Part shown: positions 55,986 through 64,000 of the stretch, one piece after another
Position numbering within the stretch: the first letter of the stretch is position 1
How the letters are laid out: every line of letters begins with the position of its first letter
Assembly (NCBI RefSeq): GCF_003576645.1
Contig: NC_044924.1
Coordinates: forward strand, 29,665,600-29,729,599
Length of the DNA: 64,000 nucleotides
Source: Ipomoea triloba
Lineage: Eukaryota; Streptophyta; Magnoliopsida; Solanales; Convolvulaceae
Direction of reading: 5' to 3'
Translations under genes and position numbers: made by a program
The notes under the pieces: generated by a model
Seen by the model: only the letters and a program-made list of their open reading frames with translations
What the model was told of the DNA's origin: nothing
The model's database searches: none

Positions 55986-56920
55986 AAGTAGTTCAAAGCC
56001 ATTTTAAAAAGATTCATGCAACGCTCTTTTACAAAAATCATTACATAATATTTTCATAGTTTCATTATTTTAGAAAATCATGGTGATGTTGCCTATTCAC
56101 ATACAAGTATCAACAAAAAATATTTAAATTATTAATATTTTATTTTTTAAATGGTTTCAATTTTATTTATTTATAGTCAAATTAAATAGAAAAATCAATA
56201 GATAAATTTGACAAAAAAATTGTATATTCAAGTTATTATATGTTTTGAGATAACGTATCATAATAATTCTAAAATATGTGTACTTGCCTATAATCTACCA
56301 TCAGGAACCAACTAAGTTGCTCTTGTGTGTTGCATATGATGAGATTCTTGACCAGATTGGTTTCAAGATGTGAATTGCGATTTCAAATTTTTCTAAACAA
56401 ATTGAAAGTGTTTAATTTCATAATAGAAAACAAACTCTTTTGTAAACAATGTAAAAGATAATGGAACTCCGTTGATATTAACTCTTGTTAAAACCTTAAA
56501 ATGTATTAACAAGAATTTGTATAACCCTAGCCGGCTTGTACGGAGGACAAAAAATGATCATTGCACAATAATACTAGGACCAAAAGGGATGTTATAAAAA
56601 AGAAGCACTAAAAGTGGACTGACACCTAAGACCAAAAATGAAATTAGCTCATTAATTTACCTTCTTGTATAAACAATGTAAAAGATAATGTACATAGAGT
56701 AAATCATGCCTTGTAACCCTAGTCGGCTAAAGACCATCAAGAAGGTATATCAACCTAAGTTGTCCATATATAATTGACCGACTCAAACCAATAAAGTCAA
56801 TAGGTCGCTCCCGTTAGGAGCCGCACTTGTATCAAATATAATTATCCTTTACAAAAATGAAACGGAAAGAATATGTTTTACAATTGCTGCAGCTTAATGT
56901 CCATTCATGATAAAGAGGGT
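55986..56920. other. Intergenic DNA without recognised gene
   Basis: Contains the phrases 'aaccctagccggcttgta' and 'aaccctagtcggctaaag' near 56522 and 56707, suggesting a repeat, plus 'ggaccaaaagggatgttata' typical of MULE-like foldback arms. No ends paired. Confidence 0.4.
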
Positions 56921-56927
56921 AGATATT

Positions 56928-57561
56928 GGCTCTGTTTGGCAGAGCTTATTTAGGAGCTTATAGCTTATTTTAAGCTACTAATAAGCTATAAGCTCTGTTT
57001 GGTAATGTTATCAAAATAAGCTAGTAGCTTAAAATAAGAGCTTATTTTGAAACGCTACTTGGGGTAGCTTTTCAAAATAAGCTAGTAGCTTTTTAACTTT
57101 TTTCCATCTTTATCCTTACTATTTTAAATAAATGACATTCTTTACCCCTCTCAATTAAAACCCTTTTGACATTTTATTTTCATTATGTTTGGTTGTAATT
57201 TCAGTTTGATATTTATGTTTGAACATTAATTTTTGTATGAACTAATCTTATAAATTATAAATATTTTTTTTATTTTATATATTTTCAAATATATGTTCTT
57301 ACTTTATATTTTATTTAAATATATTGATTTCATTATTTTATATTAATATATAAACAAACCTATTTAAATTTAAAATTATTTAAATTGTATGAAGATGTCC
57401 TTTTTAGTCTTTTTACATTTATCAACTTATCAAAAAGCTAATTTTACCAAACACTTTTAAGCATAACAGCTCTTCAGATTTCAACTTCAAGCTTATAGCT
57501 TTTTCAATTTTGAGCTACTTTTCAGCTTTCAGCTACCTTTTCAGCTAGGTTTGCCAAACAT
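56928..57561. mobile_element. Tourist-like MITE, copy 3 (inverse orientation)
   Basis: Begins GGCTCTGTTTGGCAGAGC and ends GCTAGGTTTGCCAAACAT. It is the reverse complement type of 35636-36282. Possible ATT duplication. Confidence 0.75.
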
Positions 57562-57895
57562 ATTCATTACAACTTAAAAATATTAATAAATACATTACAT
57601 ATATATATGCTTTTCAAAACTTTCTTTTACTATATAGTACTACCTCCGTCCCATTTTGTTTGTCTGATTCGGTTAACGAGGCTTGACTGAAGTTATTTTT
57701 AATTCAATTNGCTTTCAGCTACCTTTTCAGCTAGGTTTGCCAAACATATTCATTACAACTTAAAAATATTAATAAATACATTACATATATATATGCTTTT
57801 CAAAACTTTCTTTTACTATATAGTACTACCTCCGTCCCATTTTGTTTGTCTGATTCGGTTAACGAGGCTTGACTGAAGTTATTTTTAATTCAATT
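57525..57895. repeat. 185-bp duplication joined by a single N
   Basis: 57525-57709 and 57711-57895 are the same sequence around one N at 57710. It includes the end of the Tourist-like element and the start of a Stowaway MITE. Same pattern as the N junctions at 6164 and 26904. Confidence 0.93.
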
Positions 57896-58083
57896 TTTCA
57901 TAATATTAAATTTAGTATTAGTATATAAAATTTATATATTTAGAAACTACATTAAAAGTACTATTAAACACAAAAAATCAAATTTAAAAATAATTAAAAA
58001 TTACTAAAGAAAATAAGTAATGAAGAAAGTGTTGGTTTGACCAATGAATAATAAACATGACAGGTAAAATGGGACAGATGGAG
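57826..58083. mobile_element. Stowaway MITE, 258 bp
   Basis: CTACCTCCGTCCCATTTTG at the left and, reversed, CTCCATCTGTCCCATTTTA at the right, with TA on both sides (57824-57825 and 58084-58085). Same length as 590-847 and inverted relative to it. A partial first copy (57640-57709) comes from the N-joined duplication. Confidence 0.9.
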
Positions 58084-58125
58084 TATATAGTAAGGAAAGA
58101 TGTAGTTGTACTGATAGCTAAGTAG

Positions 58126-58744
58126 GGCTCTGGTTGGCAGAGCTTATTTAGGAGCTTATAACTTATTTTAAGCTACTAATAAGCTATAAGCTCTGTTTGG
58201 TAATGTTCTCAAAATAAGCTAGTAGTTAAAAATAAGAGCTTATTTTTAGACGCTACTTGGGGTAGCTTTTCAAAAATAAGCTGGTAGCTTTTTAACTTTT
58301 TTCAATCTTTATCCTTATTATTTTAAATAAATGACATCCTTTACCCCTCTCAATTAAAACCCCTTTGGCATTTTCTTTTCATTATGTTTGGTTGTAATTT
58401 CAGTTTGACATTTGTGTTTGAACATTAATTTTTGTATGAACTAATCTTATAAATTATAAACATTTTTTTTTACTTTATATATTTTCAAATATATGTTCTT
58501 ACTTAATATTTTATTTAAATATATTAATTTCATTATTTTATATTTTAATATATAAACAAACCTATTTAAATTTAAAATTATTTAAATTGTATGAAGATGT
58601 CCTTTTTAGTCTTTTTACATTTATCAGCTTATCAAAAAGTTAATTTTACCAAACACTTTTAAGCATAATAGCTAGCTTAACAGCTTTTCAGATTTCAGTT
58701 ACTTTTCAACTTTCAGTTACTTTTCTAGCTAGGTTTGCCAAAGA
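58126..58744. mobile_element. Tourist-like MITE, copy 4
   Basis: Begins GGCTCTGGTTGGCAGAGC and ends GCTAGGTTTGCCAAAGA. TAG lies on both sides (58123-58125 and 58745-58747). Same orientation as copy 3. Confidence 0.75.
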
Positions 58745-58749
58745 TAGCT

Positions 58750-60640
58750 AGCCTAGGTAAGCAATAAATAAGTAGCGGTAATTTGGATATGATACATTGA
58801 CACATAAGTAAGTAGCAGTCGAGATAATTAGGCAGAAGGTTTTGGGTAAAATAAAAAAGTAATGGTAATTGAGGCATAGTAATAAGTGAAACTATAAATA
58901 AATTTGTATTTGAAAAATTTAGAAAACAATAGCAAATATTTTGTTTAAAAATTCTTTGTTAAGTTAAAAAATTAAAAATTTCGAATTTGAAAAAATGTTG
59001 ATTTTGAATTTTTTATTTTCTATTTTCAAATTTTCTTAAAAAATATTTAAAAATTCTTAAACTATTAAATAAGCATAAAGCCTCCTTGGATACTGAAACT
59101 TAAAAGTATTCTGGAAAAAAGTACTGTAGTATAGTACTAAAAAGCATGATTATATAATACGGAGTATATATTTTGAGATTGGATATTATTAAAGACAAAT
59201 TGCACGTTTTATTCACTGACCATAAGAGGTTGTACAAAATCAGCCATCCACTCAATTACTCAAACTCCCCACGTGTTAATGTGTACATATATGCAGATTA
59301 TTATCTGTGGTTTAATATTTTTAACTTTTTAGAATGTGATACATAATGACATTACTTTTTTTTTTTTAATGTTATATACAAGTACATAATTAATCAGGTG
59401 AGAACCTGTGAACAAATCTAAACCATTGATTTAGTAGATCTAACGGTTGAAACTAAACAAAATTTTGTAATATTTATGAAAATAAATGCTCATTTTAAAA
59501 ATTTATAATATTTATAAAAATGACCCCGCATATTTTTTACTTAATTTTTCATCCATCAAATCTTACAGATCAATGGTTTGAATTTGTCCATAATTTCTCA
59601 TGGGGAGTGGTTCTCTTAGGATTCTATATATATCTACAAACCTAATAATCTACATACATACAAACCTAATAAACCAATAAAGTTAGGCCACTAACGGAAA
59701 CTAAAAATGTTGGTGTAATTGTTTGTTGAAATGAATGATTCATATTAGTTTGATTTTAGTATTTTTTTAAATTATTTTTGATATTTTACCATATATTATA
59801 TCATTACTTTGCCACTGCATTCTGTTAGTTTAAACTTTAGTAATGGAATATTCCATTGACTATTTATTATTGTTAACTTACTCATTGATTTTTATAAGGA
59901 ACGTCTCAGGTGCAAACCTAATCCCAATCAAAATTAACATAATTGTTAAACATATACTATGAATATGTTAGAGTATATTAAAAAAAATACAAAATACAAT
60001 TTGACATGAACTTTAGTTTGGTCAATTAATTAGAATAATGCATTGGACATTAATAAAATGGTACACCTAATTTACAATATATATTCAATATAGTTGAAGC
60101 ATGGATCATACCAATTAATAGGATTTTATATTAATTGGACATACATTTAAATATATAAATTTACAAATTCATTGTATAACTTAAATAAAATATTCTCCAT
60201 CCCCGTCGGGGAGCAGGGTGGAGTCGAGGAGCATGCAAGAGTGAATTCGGAGGCGAGGACGGAGACCCCATTCTACACTCCGCTGCTGTCCCACCTCGTT
60301 GCTATCCCTAATTTAAAATTCACTTTTTAGGCATTATTTAATTATATCTTTCCTATCTCTAAGCACGCGGCTGCAGAGGAACAACAAAACAAGAATTACA
60401 GTTGGCCTACACTGTGAACTGTGAATGCCTAACTTAACTATACTATTATTTAAAAAATATATATATATAACTATACTATAATACAGCAACACAGTATCTA
60501 CATTGATTTATAGGAAGATGCCGAAGAATCTATCGAGGAATATATTATATACTGGCTGTGAACTCCCCTCGAAAAACAAATTATTTTTGGTCAATTTAGT
60601 TCTCATATTGACTTCATATATTTAAGAAATAATGCTCTAA
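58750..60640. other. Intergenic AT-rich DNA
   Basis: No gene. A GC-rich patch at 60195-60300 ('ccccgtcggggagcagggtg') resembles one at 16035-16075 and is probably an old repeat. Confidence 0.45.
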
Positions 60641-60753
60641 TAGCACGTTTGATTCACTACTGAAAGAATTTAGAGGGAATAAGAATGATATTTAACAGGG
60701 AATGAAATAGGTAAGGAATAAAACAAAAATTGTATTTTAATGTTTGGTTCGTA

Positions 60754-60853
60754 AAAGGGTAATTATAGGATTCGTACATACTTGTTTGCCATGCTTACTT
60801 CTCGTCCATAAATTATAATAAACAAGTATGCATGAATCTTACAATTACCCTTT
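60754..60853. repeat. 100-bp hairpin (short MITE)
   Basis: AAAGGGTAATTATAGGATTC with GTACATACTTGTTT at the left pairs with AAACAAGTATGCATGAATCT and TACAATTACCCTTT at the right, leaving a loop of about 30 bp. Probably a minimal MITE. Confidence 0.75.
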
Positions 60854-61139
60854 AACTTAAGAATGAAAATTGTAACTTTTGTTAAAAAATTAATATTTTA
60901 ATAGGGTGATCGTCACGTCAGCATTAACCAGGGGAATATGTCAACTTTGGTTTAATTATATAATTTTAGACTTATAGGGACTTAGTTGCAGTTTATTGAG
61001 TTGTATGACTAAATTGTATTTTTGTGTGTTGTTGAGTAATCTATTAGTATTGTATACCTCAATTTGTAATTGGCAGAATTATTATGGCAAACTAGATATG
61101 TTAGATTTAGTATCAGTTAAAGTATTGATTGAAGATCTA

Positions 61140-61960
61140 CATCTAGCAGAATAGACACTACACCAGAGCCTTTGGAAACTAGCCTGATAGGGATAAAATC
61201 CCGATCTACCGGTCTAAATGTGCGTACTGACCTTCATTCGGTTGCTGGTCTAGGTGTATGCCTAAATGCCCTGCTCGTTGCTCCGGTCAAACCAACATCC
61301 CGCCCTCGTTCGGTACCTTATTCGCCTAAAAGTCCCAGCCTATCCGGGATTCACATTCGGCTTCCGTACGTTGGACCGTCGCACGGACCGGTGCATGCTT
61401 GACACGCGTAACACATGCCACAAGGCCGGGACACTTCCCGAGGCCACCTATAAAAGGCGCATTTATTGCGAGTAGAGGGACTTTTGGCTGTTTTATCTTC
61501 TGAATAGTCAAATAGACCGGAAACATCTGACCCACTGTCACGTAAATCGGTTTCGTATAGGGTATTCATACTTGTACCCGTTTGAGTATTAATACAGATT
61601 AGTACATTCGTATTTCCGTATATTACTTTATCATAGCCATTGGAACTACACCAACTTATCAAGTACAACTGGTAGAACAGTTACGCGGTTTGAGATTATT
61701 TTACAAGAATATCCTTATCTGACTGAAAAACCTCAAGGGTAAGATAGTAATTCATTCTACAAGAAATATTTTAGGAATTACTTGACTTCCAAGGATTAGA
61801 ATATTACATATACTGGTCATAGAGAGAATTCAACAGAGTTGGAGAGTTGAGATACACTTCACAAGAAATTCTCTCTATGAATGACAAAGAGAATACTCTG
61901 AGTTATCATCTTCTCAAGACATTGTTGATGATCTGAGTTTAAGAGTACTCTTGAGAAGAA
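61140..61960. other. LTR-like DNA of a retroelement relic
   Basis: GC-richer than its surroundings, with a promoter-like CCTATAAAAGGCGC at about 61447-61460, as in LTR promoters. The short overlapping frames at 61172-61668 resemble no known protein. No paired LTR was found in the window, so assignment is tentative. Confidence 0.5.
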
Positions 61961-62094
61961 GTTCTACAAACCTTTATCGATCTGCAGATCATATAGTGGT
62001 GGGTGAGTCAGCGAGACGGACAACAACAATGCGGATCTCCAAGAAGGGATTTCTTGGACTACTGATTACACGGATCTCCTCGGCTTTGTGCGGT

Positions 62095-62412
62095 AGGTCC
62101 AAAGGATATTGTCAAGTTCTTCTACCCATGCTCCACTAGCTACCTCTAACTTCCTTTTTAAGCCATCAACGATGGTTCTATTCGCATTCTCCACCTGACC
62201 ATTTGCTTGAGGATATGAGACCGCTACCTGGCTATGCTTGATGCCCTACTCAAACAAGAACTCTAAGAATTCCCTTGCTTCAAACTGGCGCCCATTGTCC
62301 GTAATCACTTGAAGGGGGACACCGAAGCGGCATAAGATACTCTTCTCCACACACTTTTTACACCTAGCTACCGTAATGCTAGCGAGAAGCTCGACTTCTA
62401 CCCATTTGATCT
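62095..62412 (-). pseudogene. Ty3-type integrase fragment
   Basis: Minus-strand translation gives integrase core phrases KWVEVELLASITVARCKKCV, ITDNGRQFEAREFLEFLFE, then a TAG stop, and SYPQANGQVENANRTIVDGL with the catalytic glutamate, then WVEELDNILWTYRT. DNG and PQANGQVE are Ty3/Gypsy integrase signatures. The first aspartate region, zinc finger and rest of pol are absent, so this is a short relic. The sequence on its right (62420-62760, with 'ctctcaacgaaagcacca') looks like LTR DNA. Confidence 0.85.
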
Positions 62413-62414
62413 AA

Positions 62415-62765
62415 GCTCTCAACGAAAGCACCACTAATAGTAAATATGTTACCAGATTATATTAGGAAAGTGAATCGTTTATATTGCTATAGTCTCAATA
62501 CAAAATGTTACGGTGTCCCCTTCTATTACAGGGTCTACTATTTATACTATGAGTGCAACGACTTTTCTGGTGAGCGTAACAGATTCCTCATAATGGCGAA
62601 CCTACATTAAGTGATGGGTAATAATAATGGGCCGGGGAGCCGTTGGAGTAATTAATTATTTTCTCTCTTCAATGTGTCAGTGTAACTGCTATGTGACCGT
62701 TGGACTTCCATGTGTTTGCCTGCTTGCTTGTGGTTTCGGGTCGGGTACTTACCCAATTACCCTGT
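62415..62765. other. Probable LTR fragment next to the Ty3 relic
   Basis: Contains 'aaatgttacggtgtcccctt' and 'ctactatttatactatgag', the latter a TATA-like region on the minus strand. It directly follows the integrase relic. Ends not identified. Confidence 0.45.
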
Positions 62766-62779
62766 CAACAAGTAGTTCT

Positions 62780-63855
62780 CAAGTAGTTAAATCTGAAAGA
62801 TAACTATTGAATATTGAATATTACAAATACATAAAATCACACATAATTTATACAATATCTGAATAATAATAGCATATTCAAACAAAGCAAATTCTCCAAT
62901 GAGACTGTCTTACGGGTCTAAATCCGTGAGACTAGTCGAGTCATGAGATTTTGAATCTTATGATATATGACTTTATTAATATTATTTCTTATAAATTGTC
63001 TAACCCGATAACTCTTATTCACACGAGCACACAATTTACAAAACGCTACAACCACACATTTTAAGCAAGCTTTCCGCTACAAGGAAACTTATTTCCTTAA
63101 CTTTGTTCTAGCTCACTTATAACTACGATTGAAAATTTGAAAAAGTCTATTCAACACCCCCCCCCCCCCTACTCTTCTAGACTTTTTAGCTTGCTCGGGA
63201 CCAACACCTTAAGAGTATGAATTCTGTAACTTAAACAAATTAGTAATTGTGTCCTATGTTATGAATTTTTGTGTCTTGTGTTGTGAAATTCAATACCTAT
63301 GAACACACATTATGTACCTAAATTAGGATTGAAAAATAAGTAAATATATAACATGTGTATTTGTTTTGTGTTGTGATTTCTTGTATCTTGTGTTATGAAA
63401 TTCTGTACTTTATGGGTATGAATTTGTACCTCGTTTTGATCCACAATCCATAATACTATATAGACCCTGGTCCATGATATAATTATCATTTTCTTAAAGG
63501 TAGGATGGAGAAATGGTCTGAAATGTGGACTTTCTTGTGAGATAGGCTATAAAATCTAGGAATAAGGGTCAAATAGATCATTAAACTACACATAAAAATG
63601 CAATCGAACCACTCAAGCAACTTTAAAAAAACTACAATTACACCATTGAATATTCAAAAATTTTATAATTTCTCCAAATAGCAAGCTGTCTTCAAATAAT
63701 GCAACTATGCAAGTAAACATCTGGCATGGCTTATTAGGTGGATATAAATTCAATCAATTCCTACATGGAAGTTAGAGTGTATAATTGATAGCCATGTTTA
63801 CATTTTTACCCCTTTCTTCTTCAATTCATCCTTGACATCAAGCATCCATATCCAG
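62780..63855. other. Intergenic DNA without recognised gene
   Basis: A run of about thirteen C at 63157-63169 and repeated 'tgtgttgtgaaattc' phrases near 63260-63400. No coding signal. Confidence 0.45.
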
Positions 63856-63862
63856 CTTTAGA

Positions 63863-63960
63863 AGACATGGCCTTGTGGTCTAGTAGTACCGATTGCACCC
63901 TATGTGAAAAGGGTACTAAAAAAAAAGTATTTTTAAGTTGAGAAACTTGTGGAAGGAGAA
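63863..63960 (+). mobile_element. SINE head of the first family, plus strand
   Basis: GGCCTTGTGGTCTAGTAGTACC matches the A-box head of the SINEs at 44541 and 53516, followed by 'gattgcaccctatgtgaaaa'. The B box is missing and an A-run follows, so it is internally deleted. Confidence 0.65.
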
Positions 63961-64000
63961 CAAATCCCTTTCTCTCTGTGTAATCAATGTCAATTGCCAA

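Noticed and set aside
61172..61668. Overlapping short frames on both strands
   Set aside because: No recognisable motif; the region looks like LTR DNA with a TATA box.

Overview
This window is nuclear DNA of a flowering plant, most likely a eudicot. It is AT-rich, has genes with many introns, and is packed with plant transposable elements (Sirevirus-type Copia, PIF/Harbinger, hAT, Stowaway, Tourist-like, MULE-like foldbacks, tRNA-derived SINEs, an L1-type LINE and a Ty3 relic). I cannot name the species from sequence alone.

Only two host protein genes are supported. Both are on the minus strand and encode cellulose synthase-like A (CslA) mannan synthases. Gene 1 is 8735-16646 and gene 2 is 45153-50134. 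Each has nine exons of identical length, together 1590 bp and 529 residues, with all catalytic motifs intact. A 114-bp relic of a CslA exon 1 lies between them at 21078-21191, so this is a dispersed tandem CslA cluster separated by transposon insertions.

Layout. 1-1017: Stowaway MITE and unassigned repeat-like DNA. 1018-8291: a PIF/Harbinger transposon with transposase and Myb/SANT-like ORF; its transposase is split by a solo LTR, and its 3' half is present twice around an N. 8735-16646: CslA gene 1, with introns 1 and 4 swollen by repeats. 17566-20111: MITE, hAT-type element carrying a LINE RNase H fragment, and a SINE-like insertion. 22507-34869: a young Sirevirus-like Copia element with 846-bp LTRs, a decayed pol and an extra, apparently spliced 3' ORF; it sits inside an older MITE. 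35636-36947: two adjacent Tourist-like MITEs. 37400-40100: unassigned. 40140-43080: nested Harbinger derivatives. 43421-44666: foldback, MITE, SINE. 45153-50134: CslA gene 2. 50579-58744: MITE and SINE thicket. 59000-61100: AT-rich DNA with one short hairpin. 61140-62770: Ty3-type relic. 62780-64000: little except a SINE start.

An important caution concerns assembly. Eleven exact 42-bp tandem duplications occur only in the Harbinger and Copia elements, next to 1.7-kb and 2.2-kb duplications joined by single N characters. A third N at 57710 also separates duplicated flanks. This is best explained by contig ends joined without trimming their overlap. With the copies collapsed, the Harbinger element (without its solo LTR) would be about 3.9 kb and the Sirevirus about 9.9 kb, both usual sizes.

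I found no undescribed functional system that I can defend. The most unusual biology is the spliced extra ORF of the Sirevirus, the GC-rich palindrome cluster in the Harbinger 5' region, and the nested repeat architecture between the two CslA genes.
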